This document shows positions 34,524 to 43,113 of a DNA stretch of 64,000 nt, one piece after another (the first letter of the stretch is position 1; each line of letters starts with the position of its first letter). The notes below the pieces were generated by a model that saw only the letters and a program-made list of their open reading frames with translations, had not been told where the DNA came from and did no database searches. The position numbers and the translations under genes are program-made. The stretch is from Kribbella catacumbae DSM 19601 (GTDB lineage: Bacteria; Actinomycetota; Actinomycetes; Propionibacteriales; Kribbellaceae), in the NCBI RefSeq assembly GCF_000372465.1, contig NZ_AQUZ01000029.1, forward strand, positions 54,693 to 118,692, written 5' to 3'.

Positions 34524-35453
34524 ATGTTGCTCAGGATCTTCACCGAACCCCAGCAAGGTGCCTCGTACGACGATTTGCTGGCGGTCGCCCGCAAGACGGA
34601 GGAGTGCGGTTTCGACGCCTTCTTCCGTTCGGACCACTACCTCGCGATGGGCGATGGGGACGGCCTCCCGGGCCCTACCGACTCGTGGATCACCCTCGCC
34701 GGTCTGGCCCGCGAAACGAGTCGCATCAAGCTCGGCACCCTGGTCAGCTCGGCCACCTTCCGCAGCCCCGGCGTGCTCGCGATCTCGGTGGCGCAGGTCG
34801 ACCAGATGAGCGGCGGCCGCGTGGAACTCGGTCTCGGCGCGGGCTGGTACGAAGCGGAGCACGCGGCGTACGGGCTCGACTTCCCGGACACGCCCGGTCG
34901 ATTCGATCTGCTGACCGAGCAGCTCGAGCTGATCACCGGGCTGTGGGACACGCCGGTGGGGGAGAAGTACAGCTTCGACGGCGAGCACTACCAGCTGACG
35001 GATTCCCCGGCGCTGCCGAAGCCGGTGCAGCAGCCGCACCCGCCGATCATCGTGGGTGGCGCCGGCCAGAAGCGGACGCCCGCCCTCGCCGCGAAGTACG
35101 CAGCCGAGTTCAACGCCGGTTTCAAGTCCATCGAGGACACCGCGGTGCTGTTCGCCAGAGTCCGCGCGGCCTGCGAGGCAGCCGGCCGAGCTCCCGAAAC
35201 CCTGGCGCTCTCCACCGCGCACTGCGTCGTCGTCGGCAAGGACGATGCCGAGGTAAAACGCCGCGCCGCCACCATCGGCCGCACCCCCGACAACCCCCAG
35301 GGCGCGATCATCGGCACCCCGGCCCAAGTCGTCGACCACCTTGGCCACCTCGCAACCGCCGGCTCCCAACGCCAGTACGTCCAGATCATGGATCTGGCCG
35401 ACCTGGACCACCTCGACCTAATCGCCTCAGACGTCCTTCCCCAGGTCGCCTAG
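34524..35453 (+). CDS. LLM-class F420-dependent oxidoreductase
   Basis: This 309-residue protein belongs to the luciferase-like monooxygenase superfamily. Its start (MLLRIFTEPQQGASYDDLL) and conserved segments (FRSDHYLAMGDGD, LGTLVSSATFRSPGVLAISV, MSGGRVELGLGAGWYEAEH) match the F420-dependent group. It should be a soluble TIM-barrel enzyme that uses reduced F420 or FMN; the substrate is unknown. It starts ten bases after the giant protein's stop and may be on the same transcript. The iterated operator of the next gene begins four bases after its stop. Confidence 0.9.
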   Translation: MLLRIFTEPQQGASYDDLLAVARKTEECGFDAFFRSDHYLAMGDGDGLPGPTDSWITLAGLARETSRIKLGTLVSSATFRSPGVLAISVAQVDQMSGGRVELGLGAGWYEAEHAAYGLDFPDTPGRFDLLTEQLELITGLWDTPVGEKYSFDGEHYQLTDSPALPKPVQQPHPPIIVGGAGQKRTPALAAKYAAEFNAGFKSIEDTAVLFARVRAACEAAGRAPETLALSTAHCVVVGKDDAEVKRRAATIGRTPDNPQGAIIGTPAQVVDHLGHLATAGSQRQYVQIMDLADLDHLDLIASDVLPQVA

Positions 35454-35456
35454 CGA

Positions 35457-35514
35457 GTTATTCCGAGTTAGATTCCCTAAGTCGGAATAACTCCGACGAT
35501 ATTCCGACTTAGGG
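35457..35514 (+). promoter_or_regulatory. Triple-site operator before the Fic gene
   Basis: Three copies of a 13-base motif, TAAGTCGGAATAA or close variants, stand at 35458-35470 (inverted), 35478-35490 (direct) and 35499-35511 (inverted). Centres are 20 and 21 bases apart, two helical turns. Adjacent copies form exact inverted repeats: GTTATTCCGA with TCGGAATAAC, and CCCTAAGTCGGAAT with ATTCCGACTTAGGG. The third copy runs into the ribosome-binding site (AGGG, 35511-35514) of the Fic gene. This is the layout of an autoregulated operator. Confidence 0.75.
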
Positions 35515-35521
35515 CGGTGCG

Positions 35522-36742
35522 ATGGCATCAGGAGAGGCGGATTGGCCGGCGCACGTGCCCGAGACGCGGCCCTGGCGGCAGACCCATCGCGGCGGGACGA
35601 TCGAGGACCGCACGCTGAGCGAAGTACTCACCATGCGGCCGCCGCTGATCGCGCAGGTGGATCTTCAGGTGACTCCAGCGGTGAGCGTCGCGACGGAGAC
35701 CTGTATCCGAGAGGTCGCCGCACTCGATCACATGCCCGGCGCCGATCTCAAGGCGCTGGAGACGCTCCTCTTGCGGACCGAGTCGGTCGCCTCCTCGAAG
35801 ATCGAGCGGATCGAGGCGACGGTGGACGACTTCGCGAGGGCGCTGCATGGGACCCGGTCGAACGCGTCGGCGACGTCCATGGTCGCGGCCGCCGAAGCAC
35901 TGGTAGCCATGATCAACTCCGTCGAGGGCGGGGCGGATCTCGAGGTCGAGCATCTCCTGATGGCGCATCAGGCCTTGATGGCCGACGATGCGCACGAGCG
36001 TGCTGACGCGGGCCGTTTCCGTGACCTGCAGAACTGGATCGGCGGCAGCGACTATTCTCCGCGAATCGCGTGGTTCGTGCCGCCCGCAGCCGAGACGGTC
36101 TCCGGCTATCTGGAAGACCTGGTCGCTTTCGCCAACCGCACTGACCTGCCGATTCTCGCGCAGGCCGCCGTGGTCCATGCCCAGTTCGAGTCGATCCACC
36201 CGTTCACCGACGGCAACGGCCGGATCGGACGCGCGCTCATCAACGCCGTACTGCGTCGCCGCGGCGCCACGCGGCACGTGGTGGTGCCAGTCGCGTCGGC
36301 CCTGGTGGCCCGGCGCGACGAGTACTTCGGACTCCTCACCCAGTACCGCGAGGGCCGGATCGAGCCACTCATCCTGGCGTTCTCGACGGCCGCGACGGTC
36401 GCGGCGAGGGAGTCGCAGGTGACTGCTCGCAGGATCGCGGAGATGCCCGAGGTCTGGCAGTTGGCCGTCGGCGCTCGCCGCGGCAGTGCGGCGTCGCGGC
36501 TGCTGGACGGGCTCGCCGCCGCGCCGGTGTTTTCTGCCGACGACGCTGTGCAGACGGTCGGAGGTCCGGTGAGCAGCGTCTACTCCGCCATCGAGAAGTT
36601 GCTCGACGCCGGCGTGATCCGTCCGCTCACCAGGCGCACCCGCAATCAGGTGTGGGGCGCGTCCGACGTACTCGACGAACTGGAGGCGCTCGGGGCGCGG
36701 ATCGCGGCCACTGCCGCGACGGAACGAACTGCTTCAGAGTGA
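35522..36742 (+). CDS. Fic family protein with C-terminal winged helix
   Basis: This 406-residue protein has three parts. The N-terminal region (about 30-115) includes a Fic_N-type helix SSKIER (91-96), which resembles the inhibitory S-x-x-x-E-G/N helix but has Arg in the last place. The Fic core carries the complete catalytic motif HPFTDGNGRIGR (226-237: His226, Asp230, Arg234, Arg237), so it should transfer AMP or another nucleotide group to a protein hydroxyl. The C-terminal part (about 335-400, DAVQTVGGPVSSVYSAIEKL) looks like a winged helix. That domain may bind the triple operator just upstream. ATG 35522 has AGGG seven bases before it. Target protein is unknown. Confidence 0.92.
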   Translation: MASGEADWPAHVPETRPWRQTHRGGTIEDRTLSEVLTMRPPLIAQVDLQVTPAVSVATETCIREVAALDHMPGADLKALETLLLRTESVASSKIERIEATVDDFARALHGTRSNASATSMVAAAEALVAMINSVEGGADLEVEHLLMAHQALMADDAHERADAGRFRDLQNWIGGSDYSPRIAWFVPPAAETVSGYLEDLVAFANRTDLPILAQAAVVHAQFESIHPFTDGNGRIGRALINAVLRRRGATRHVVVPVASALVARRDEYFGLLTQYREGRIEPLILAFSTAATVAARESQVTARRIAEMPEVWQLAVGARRGSAASRLLDGLAAAPVFSADDAVQTVGGPVSSVYSAIEKLLDAGVIRPLTRRTRNQVWGASDVLDELEALGARIAATAATERTASE

Positions 36743-36822
36743 CGCGATGGACGGCGGCTGCCCGGTTGTCGGCTCGCTGGCCTGCTGTGGAGCCTGTTGC
36801 GATTTGGCTCGGCAGCGGCCGA

Positions 36823-36930
36823 TTGTGTTCCGACCGACAGGAAGTAGTCGACCGTTCGGCCGCGCGCCACGCTCACGCAGGCGGCGGCCGGCCGCAGAAC
36901 CGGCACTACTTCCTGTCGGTCGGGACACAA
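36823..36930. repeat. 26-bp inverted repeat with 56-base centre
   Basis: Left arm 36823-36848 and right arm 36905-36930 are reverse complements at 25 of 26 positions; the core is GACCGACAGGAAGTAGT. The centre is GC-rich. The pair could be the ends of a small non-autonomous element or a large hairpin between two genes in the same direction. Confidence 0.8.
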
Positions 36931-37087
36931 CGCGAACCCACCCAGTACTCCGATGCCGAGCAGTCCGGCGGCGGCGCCGGTCAGCTGGGCACGGGCTGCT
37001 CTGGACAACATCGCCGAGATCAGGTCTTGAGCTCGTCGGTGATCCAGGCGCTGCCGAACTGAAGCCGGTTCGGGGGAGCGGAAGTGG

Positions 37088-37115
37088 CTCGATGTCGTGT
37101 ATCTTGATGTCGAGA
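37088..37115 (+). promoter_or_regulatory. Candidate MarR-type operator in the aconitase promoter
   Basis: TCTTGATGTCGAGA (37102-37115) is a palindrome with one mismatch per arm, and CTCGATGTCG (37088-37097) is a partial second copy 14 bases upstream. The MarR-family regulator TamR is known to act at the aconitase promoter in Streptomyces, and I recall its sites being palindromes of this style. The match to TamR is inference from memory. Confidence 0.4.
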
Positions 37116-37217
37116 GAGTTTGTGGGGCCGGAGGTTAGGGGAGCCTGACCTGATGGTGGTGTCGCGGACTCGGCAGGATGGTGTCAGCGGAACAGGACCG
37201 GATAGAGGAGCAGGTTG

Positions 37218-39992
37218 ATGGCCAGCGTCGACAGCTTCGGTGCCAAGGGTGCACTCGAGGTCAACGGACAGTCGTACGAGATCTTCAGGTTGGCGGGTAT
37301 CGAGGGCGCTCGGACGCTGCCGTACTCGCTCAAGGTGCTCCTCGAGAACCTGCTGCGCACCGAGGACGGCGCGAACATCACCGCCGAGCACATCACCAAG
37401 CTCGGTGGCTGGGACGCGAACGCGGCGCCCGACACCGAGATCCAGTTCACCCCGGCGCGGGTGATCATGCAGGACTTCACCGGTGTGCCGTGTGTCGTCG
37501 ACCTGGCCACCATGCGCGAGGCCGTCGCCGAGCTCGGTGGCGACCCGGCCAAGATCAACCCGCTGGCCCCGGCCGAGCTGGTCATCGACCACTCGGTGAT
37601 CACCGACGTCTTCGGCCGGCCGGACGCGTTCGAGCGCAACGTCGAGTTCGAGTACCAGCGCAACGGCGAGCGGTACCAGTTCCTGCGCTGGGGCCAGACC
37701 GCGTTCGACGACTTCAAGGTCGTCCCGCCAGGCACCGGCATCGTGCACCAGGTGAACATCGAGCACCTCGCGCGCACCGTGATGGTCCGCGACGGGGTGG
37801 CGTACCCCGACACCTGCGTCGGCACCGACAGCCACACCACGATGGTGAACGGTCTCGGCGTGCTCGGCTGGGGCGTCGGCGGTATCGAGGCCGAGGCGGC
37901 CATGCTCGGCCAGCCGGTGTCGATGCTGATCCCGAAGGTCGTCGGCTTCAAGCTGACCGGCTCGGTGCCGCCCGGCGCCACCGCGACCGACGTGGTCCTC
38001 ACCATCACCCAGCAGTTGCGCAAGCACGGTGTCGTCGGCAAATTCGTCGAGTTCTACGGCGAGGGCGTCGCGGCCGTGCCGCTGGCCAACCGCGCCACCA
38101 TCGGCAACATGAGCCCGGAGTTCGGCTCCACCTGTGCGATCTTCCCGATCGACGATGTCACCCTGGAGTACCTGCGGCTCACCGGCCGCCCGGACGCCGA
38201 TGTCGCGCTCGTCGAGGCCTACGCGAAAGAGCAGGGCATGTGGCACGACGTGTCCGTCGAGCCGCGCTTCTCGGAGTACCTCGAGCTGGACCTGTCCACC
38301 GTCGTCCCGTCGATCGCCGGCCCGAAGCGGCCGCAGGACCGGGTCTCGCTGAGCGAGTCGAAGGAGGCCTTCCGCGGCGCGCTCACCGACTACGCCATCG
38401 AAGAGCTGGACGTCGACCCGTCGGAGACCGGCAGCTTCCCGGCCAGCGACGCACCGAACGGCCACGGCAACGTCAACGACGAACCGCACGTGCCGCACGG
38501 TGCGAACGGCCGGCCGTCGAAGAAGACCAAGATCACCCTGAACGGCGCGGAGACCGAGCTCGACCACGGCCACGTCGTGATCGCCAGCATCACCTCCTGC
38601 ACCAACACCTCGAACCCGTCGGTCATGCTCGCCGCCGCGCTGCTCGCGAAGAACGCGGTGGACAAGGGCCTGAGCAGCAAGCCGTGGGTGAAGACGTCGC
38701 TCGCGCCGGGCTCGAAGGTCGTCACCGACTACTACGAGAAGGCCGGCGTCACGCCGTACCTGGAGAAGCTCGGCTTCCACCTCGTCGGGTACGGCTGCAC
38801 CACCTGCATCGGCAACTCGGGCCCGCTGCCCGAGGAAGTTTCGGCCGGTGTCCAGGAAGCCGATCTGGCCGTGGTGTCGGTGCTGTCCGGCAACCGCAAC
38901 TTCGAGGGCCGGATCAACCCGGACGTGAAGATGAACTACCTCGCGTCGCCGCCGCTGGTGATCGCCTACGCGCTGGCCGGCACGATGGACTTCGACTTCG
39001 AGACCGATGCCCTGGGCAAGGACACCGACGGTAACGACGTGTTCCTGAAGGACATCTGGCCGGCGGCCGACGAGGTCGAGAAGGTGATCGCCTCCTCGAT
39101 CAGCAAGGAGATGTTCACCAAGGACTACGCCGACGTCTTCGCCGGTGACGAGCGCTGGCAGTCGCTGCCGACGCCCGAGGGCAAGACCTTCGACTGGGAT
39201 CCCGACTCGACGTACGTGCGCAAGCCCCCGTACTTCGACCGCATGGCCAAGGAGCCGTCGCCGGTCACCGACATCGCCGGCGCCCGGGTGCTCGCGAAGC
39301 TCGGCGACTCGGTCACCACCGACCACATCTCCCCGGCCGGTTCGATCAAGGCCGACAGCCCCGCCGGTGAGTACCTGGCCGGCCACGGCGTGGACCGCAA
39401 GGACTTCAACTCGTACGGCTCGCGCCGGGGCAACCACGAGGTGATGATCCGGGGCACCTTCGCCAACATCCGGCTGCGCAACCAGATCGCACCCGGCACC
39501 GAGGGCGGCTTCACCCGCGACTACACCTTGGACGACGCGCCCGTCACGTCGATCTACGCGGCCGCGGAATCGTACGCCGAAGCCGGTACGCCGCTGGTCA
39601 TCCTGGCCGGCAAGGAGTATGGCTCGGGCTCATCGCGCGACTGGGCCGCGAAGGGTACGGCGCTGCTCGGCGCGAAGGCAGTCATCACCGAGTCCTTCGA
39701 GCGCATCCACCGGTCGAACCTGATCGGCATGGGCGTCCTGCCGCTGCAGTACCCGGAAGGTGAGAACGCGGAGTCCCTCGGCCTGACCGGCGAGGAGACC
39801 TTCGACATCACCGGCGTCACCGCGCTCAACGACGGCGAGGTGCCGCGCACGGTGCACGTCAAGGTCACCGGCACCGACGGCTCGGTCAAGGAGTTCGACG
39901 CCGTCGTCCGGATCGACACCCCCGGCGAGGCCGACTACTACCGCAACGGCGGCATCCTGCAGTACGTACTGCGCTCGCTGATCACCAACTGA
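37218..39992 (+). CDS. acnA: Aconitate hydratase A
   Basis: This 924-residue Fe-S enzyme interconverts citrate and isocitrate in the TCA cycle. Cluster cysteines are at 461 (SITSCTNTSNPS), 527 and 530 (GYGCTTCIGNSG). Substrate-binding segments include GTDSHTTMVNGLGVLGWGVG and, in the swivelling C-terminal domain, GSGSSRDWAAKG. Size and order fit bacterial AcnA/IRP1-type aconitase. A short acidic, low-complexity insert lies near residues 405-430 (NGHGNVNDEPHVPHGANG). I chose ATG 37218 with GAGGAG seven bases upstream; TTG 37215 directly before is possible. The gene seems monocistronic. Confidence 0.97.
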   Translation: MASVDSFGAKGALEVNGQSYEIFRLAGIEGARTLPYSLKVLLENLLRTEDGANITAEHITKLGGWDANAAPDTEIQFTPARVIMQDFTGVPCVVDLATMREAVAELGGDPAKINPLAPAELVIDHSVITDVFGRPDAFERNVEFEYQRNGERYQFLRWGQTAFDDFKVVPPGTGIVHQVNIEHLARTVMVRDGVAYPDTCVGTDSHTTMVNGLGVLGWGVGGIEAEAAMLGQPVSMLIPKVVGFKLTGSVPPGATATDVVLTITQQLRKHGVVGKFVEFYGEGVAAVPLANRATIGNMSPEFGSTCAIFPIDDVTLEYLRLTGRPDADVALVEAYAKEQGMWHDVSVEPRFSEYLELDLSTVVPSIAGPKRPQDRVSLSESKEAFRGALTDYAIEELDVDPSETGSFPASDAPNGHGNVNDEPHVPHGANGRPSKKTKITLNGAETELDHGHVVIASITSCTNTSNPSVMLAAALLAKNAVDKGLSSKPWVKTSLAPGSKVVTDYYEKAGVTPYLEKLGFHLVGYGCTTCIGNSGPLPEEVSAGVQEADLAVVSVLSGNRNFEGRINPDVKMNYLASPPLVIAYALAGTMDFDFETDALGKDTDGNDVFLKDIWPAADEVEKVIASSISKEMFTKDYADVFAGDERWQSLPTPEGKTFDWDPDSTYVRKPPYFDRMAKEPSPVTDIAGARVLAKLGDSVTTDHISPAGSIKADSPAGEYLAGHGVDRKDFNSYGSRRGNHEVMIRGTFANIRLRNQIAPGTEGGFTRDYTLDDAPVTSIYAAAESYAEAGTPLVILAGKEYGSGSSRDWAAKGTALLGAKAVITESFERIHRSNLIGMGVLPLQYPEGENAESLGLTGEETFDITGVTALNDGEVPRTVHVKVTGTDGSVKEFDAVVRIDTPGEADYYRNGGILQYVLRSLITN

Positions 39993-40036
39993 AGTATCCA
40001 GCACTTGGACTAGACGGGGGAGGCCGGTTCAGCCGC

Positions 40037-40753
40037 ATGGATGTGCACATCCTGCTGCTGGCCGGCCTCTTCATCGTGCTGGCCGCCCTGGTGCAAGGGA
40101 TGCTCGGGCTCGGCCTCGCGCTGATCGCGGCACCCGTGGTCGCCTCGCTTGATCCCACCCTGATGCCAGGCGGCATGCTGGTGCTCGGCATGGTCTTGCC
40201 GATGATGACGCTCCTCCACGAATGGCGGCACGTCTCCTTACGGCAGGCCGGCTTGCTGACCGTGGCGCGGTTGGTGACCACCCCGCTCGGCGTGCTGATC
40301 CTCGCGTGGCTGCCGGCTTCGGCGATCGGGATCGTGGTCGGCTCGGTGGTGCTGGTGGCGATCCTGCTGACGTCGTGGCGCTTCGAAGTACGGCCGACGA
40401 CGCGGAATCTGCTGATCGCCGGGGGAGTGGCCGGCGTGTCGGCGACGGCCGCGTCGATCGGTGGGCCGCCCGCGGTGGTGGTGTTGCAGCATGAGCACGG
40501 CTCGCGGCTGCGGGCGACGCTGGCCGCGTTCTTCTTCGTCGGCTCACTGGTTTCGCTCGGGGCGCTAGCCATCGGTGGCGAGCTGACCCAGCGTCAGTTG
40601 ACGTACGGCGCGCTCTGGATTCCGGCGATCGTGATCGGGTTCGGCTTGGCCGTGCCGCTGCAGAAACGGTTCAAGGGTCCCCGGCTGCGGAGCGCAGTAC
40701 TGGTGCTGGCCGCGGCCTCTTCCCTGGTTGCCATTCTGCGGGGCGTGTTCTGA
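40037..40753 (+). CDS. TauE/SafE family (TSUP) membrane transporter
   Basis: This 238-residue protein has about eight hydrophobic segments and the TSUP pattern: VQGMLGLGLALIAAPVVASL near the start and SATAASIGGPPAVVVLQHEH in the middle. Family members export sulfite, sulfoacetate or other organosulfur anions, or import related compounds. The upstream gene is aconitase, 44 bases away. No sulfur-metabolism gene is nearby, so the substrate is unknown. Confidence 0.88.
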   Translation: MDVHILLLAGLFIVLAALVQGMLGLGLALIAAPVVASLDPTLMPGGMLVLGMVLPMMTLLHEWRHVSLRQAGLLTVARLVTTPLGVLILAWLPASAIGIVVGSVVLVAILLTSWRFEVRPTTRNLLIAGGVAGVSATAASIGGPPAVVVLQHEHGSRLRATLAAFFFVGSLVSLGALAIGGELTQRQLTYGALWIPAIVIGFGLAVPLQKRFKGPRLRSAVLVLAAASSLVAILRGVF

Positions 40754-40845
40754 GCTGTTCATCGGGGAGGTTGCTCTTCGTCATACAGTCCTGGTTAGCT
40801 GATACCGCTCAGGCGATTGGCCGGGCTCATTTCCGGGGGGAAATT

Positions 40846-41439
40846 GTGCGGTACTCAGTGCTGTTGCTTGCGGGGGTCCTGCTGGTCGCGGGGTGCGCGG
40901 CCGAGGAGCCGACCACCTATGGCCCGACTGTCGCCGGGCCGACGAAGAAACCCAAAACCTCCGCGCCCGCGCCTGAATCGACTCTTCCAGAGGTGGAGAA
41001 GCCGGTCGAACGGGTCACCGGCGGTCCGTTGTGCTCGCGGTTCAGCACGGCGGAGATCAGTCGTCAGCTCGGCCTGGAGGTCCGCAAGGTAGTCGTCAGC
41101 AAGAACGGCCCGTACTCCGTCTGCACCTGGCGGACCGTGAAGGCCGTGGAGGGCGAAGGTGTCGTCACCATCACCCGCGGCGACGGCAGCCTGTACTCCG
41201 CCTTCCAGCAGCAGGTCGTCGCGGAGGCGAAGTCGAAGAAGGCTCGTGGGCGCAAGGAGCTCGAGGGCGTAGGAGATGTCGGCTTCGCGATCGGCGCGTC
41301 GGTGAGCGGCATCCCGAACTGGTACGCCGGGGTGGAGCAGGGCGGCGTCTTGACCGGGGTGCGGCTGTCCGGCGCCGGCAGCAAGGCGAGTGTCGGCACG
41401 ATCAAGGCGTTCATGATCGAGGTTCTTGCTCGCGGCTGA
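40846..41439 (+). CDS. DUF3558-like lipoprotein
   Basis: This 197-residue protein starts with a short signal peptide ending in the lipobox VAGC (Cys17). A Pro/Thr/Lys-rich linker (about 20-50) follows, then a domain with two conserved cysteines (PLCSRFSTAEISRQLGLEVR and SVCTWRT). This resembles the DUF3558 family of actinobacterial lipoproteins. It should sit on the outer face of the membrane. I chose GTG 40846 because the signal peptide begins there and GGGGGG lies six bases upstream. No partner is evident; function is unknown. Confidence 0.82.
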   Translation: MRYSVLLLAGVLLVAGCAAEEPTTYGPTVAGPTKKPKTSAPAPESTLPEVEKPVERVTGGPLCSRFSTAEISRQLGLEVRKVVVSKNGPYSVCTWRTVKAVEGEGVVTITRGDGSLYSAFQQQVVAEAKSKKARGRKELEGVGDVGFAIGASVSGIPNWYAGVEQGGVLTGVRLSGAGSKASVGTIKAFMIEVLARG

Positions 41440-41472
41440 AAACTGTCGGTGGGGTGGGCTTTACTGGCTGGC

Positions 41473-42036
41473 ATGGCGGTCCAGGAGCGCGAGCATCCCC
41501 GTGAGGTGATCCTTGCCGCCTGCGCGGAGTACGGCGAGGACGTGGTGATCGACTGGTGCGTCGCGTTCCTGACCGGGGAGATCTCGGGGGAGGACGCCTA
41601 TGGCGCGGACCTGCCGAAGCTGGCGGCGATCACGGGCTCGGCGAATCCTGGCGGATGGGATCAGCCGGTCGATCCGATCAACTACTACTGGACCAGGGTG
41701 TGGGCAGCGCGGGCGTTCCTCTACATCTGGCGTGACGATGTCGTCGACGCTCTCCTGGTGGTCGCCGACGATCCAGCCTGGCGGGTTCGCGAGCACGTTG
41801 CCCGGATCGCGGCTCAACGCGAGCTTGGGCAGTTGGTCGATGCATTCATGCCGATGCTCGATCACGAGCTGCCCCGCGTGCGTGCCGCCGCAGTACGGGC
41901 GGTGGGTGCGGCGGGGGAGTTTGAGCACGTCGAGGCGGTGGAGGGGCTGCGAGACGACCCGGACAACGCCGTACGGGTGGCGGTCGAGCGGGCCCTCGAG
42001 CGACTCGCCAAGCGGCTGGACCGGGAGGTTGGCTGA
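41473..42036 (+). CDS. HEAT-repeat domain protein
   Basis: This 187-residue soluble protein is mainly helical. The C-terminal half has HEAT-type repeats (VVADDPAWRVREHVARIAAQ; MLDHELPRVRAAAVRAVGAA; LRDDPDNAVRVAVERALERL). HEAT proteins usually mediate protein contacts or act as lyases for bilin; no specific role can be assigned. ATG 41473 is preferred; GTG 41449 would add eight residues. The upstream lipoprotein gene ends 33 bases before. A strong hairpin follows. Confidence 0.82.
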   Translation: MAVQEREHPREVILAACAEYGEDVVIDWCVAFLTGEISGEDAYGADLPKLAAITGSANPGGWDQPVDPINYYWTRVWAARAFLYIWRDDVVDALLVVADDPAWRVREHVARIAAQRELGQLVDAFMPMLDHELPRVRAAAVRAVGAAGEFEHVEAVEGLRDDPDNAVRVAVERALERLAKRLDREVG

Positions 42037-42066
42037 CGGCCGGCCGAGCGGTGCATCCGGCAGGGG

Positions 42067-42099
42067 CCGGGGCGGCACCGGTAGTAGGCGCCGCCCCGG
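42067..42099. terminator. Hairpin between convergent genes
   Basis: CCGGGGCGGC (42067-42076) and GCCGCCCCGG (42090-42099) are exact reverse complements around 13 bases. The hairpin lies between the HEAT-repeat gene and the convergent metalloprotease gene and may serve both. Confidence 0.65.
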
Positions 42100-42117
42100 C
42101 TGTCAGCTACTGGGTGC

Positions 42118-42951
42118 TCAGGTGCCGGAGAGCGGGTAGATGCGCGGCAGGATGTTGTAGTCGTCGCCGTTCGGGCGGAGCGAGATGTAGGTGCCCGAGT
42201 ACAGGCAGCTTGAGGTGGAAGTGTTGTGGTTGAGCGATAGCGCGTGGCCGAGTTCGTGGCAGGCGATGGTGCGGTGCTGGTTGGCCGTCAGCGGGTAGCT
42301 GTCGTTCAGCTTGACCGTCACCGGGCCCTGGGTGCCCGGGGACCAGGTTGTCAGGCCATACCAGCCGGTGGCGCCGTAGCCGCCGTTGTAGACATGCACA
42401 CAGTGCGTGCCGCCCGGGCAGCCCGCGGTGTGCCAGCGGTAGTAGGCGTCGATGCCGACCGCCTGGTACCAGTCGTTGACCGCACTGGTCACCGGCCATG
42501 CCGACGAGGTGTGGTCGAGGAAGTAGACCTGCGGGTCACGGAACGCGCCGTAGCTCCAGCGGTGGTCGCACCACTCACGTGCGGTTCCGTAGCTGAGGCA
42601 CGCGAGCACCTGCTCCTGCTTCTGACCGGGCTGCTTGGTGGGCGGCTGCTGGCCCTTGTTGAGCACTCCGGTGATGCCGCTGCGGCGGAGCTTCTCCCGG
42701 AGCTGATCCGGTGTCACTCCCGCGGCAGGGTCGTAGATCGTTACGGTGACGGTGCCGTCCTTGGCCTTGCCTGTCACGTAGACGGTGTCGCTGTGGTCGT
42801 CGGCGGCCGCCGCGGCCGGGCGAGCCGCACTCGCACTGGTCGCCTGGACGCTCTGATCGTTCGCTGGCTGGGCATTGCTACTGGTCGTCAGGGCCACGAC
42901 GGCCATCCCCCCAACAGCGAGTACTGCGGTAACGCGTACTGCTTGCCTCAT
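42118..42951 (-). CDS. Secreted metzincin-like zinc metalloprotease
   Basis: This 277-residue protein has an N-terminal signal peptide (about 1-28, cleavage near SNA-QPA). It ends in a matrixin-like domain with HELGHALSLNH at 232-242, so His232, His236 and His242 would bind zinc and Glu233 would be catalytic. The usual Gly after the third turn of the H-E-x-x-H-x-x-G-x-x-H motif is Ser239 here. A Cys-rich segment (Cys118, 128, 178, 184, 231 and 249) suggests disulfides in the mature secreted enzyme. Residues 55-100 form a short propeptide-like domain. It is divergent from the phoD gene. Confidence 0.82.
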   Translation of the reverse strand: MRQAVRVTAVLAVGGMAVVALTTSSNAQPANDQSVQATSASAARPAAAAADDHSDTVYVTGKAKDGTVTVTIYDPAAGVTPDQLREKLRRSGITGVLNKGQQPPTKQPGQKQEQVLACLSYGTAREWCDHRWSYGAFRDPQVYFLDHTSSAWPVTSAVNDWYQAVGIDAYYRWHTAGCPGGTHCVHVYNGGYGATGWYGLTTWSPGTQGPVTVKLNDSYPLTANQHRTIACHELGHALSLNHNTSTSSCLYSGTYISLRPNGDDYNILPRIYPLSGT

Positions 42952-43080
42952 CTTGTTCCCCTCAGTCGGTCCGTGACTTTGTGTCAGCGGATCGGGACTC
43001 TCTGATTGCAGCGGGTTCGAGGGAGTCCTGACAGGCAGTAGACCCGGCAGTTCGGTTGCTGCCGGTGGTGGTAAATCGCC

Positions 43081-43113
43081 GTCATCCGTTGGTCACCTGG
43101 ATGTCAATCATTG
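43081..43113 (+). promoter_or_regulatory. Three 11-bp direct repeats, candidate PhoP box
   Basis: GTCA cores occur at 43081, 43092 and 43103, exactly 11 bases apart, as GTCATCC, GTCACCT and GTCAATC. Direct repeats with 11-base period and a GTTCACC-like core are the known pattern of Streptomyces PHO boxes. The site ends about 30 bases before the ATG of the PhoD phosphatase gene, which is a classic phosphate-starvation target. Confidence 0.65.

Larger units (their letters stand above)
36743..37217. other. 475-base intergenic region, Fic gene to aconitase
   Basis: The left half holds the 26-bp inverted repeat at 36823-36930. The right half holds the aconitase promoter region with a palindromic site at 37102-37115. 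On the minus strand, an open frame starting at the ATG at 37011 reads MLSRAARAQLTGAAAGLLG and would encode a signal-like hydrophobic start. It then runs through the inverted repeat and into the Fic gene. I take it as a possible gene remnant, not a gene. Confidence 0.6.

Noticed and set aside
35540..36010. Alternative long frames inside the Fic gene
   Set aside because: They lie in other frames of a gene with a complete Fic motif and have no domain of their own.
37020..39437. An 805-codon open frame opposite aconitase
   Set aside because: Aconitase on the plus strand is unmistakable; the antisense reading has no motif and no ribosome-binding site.
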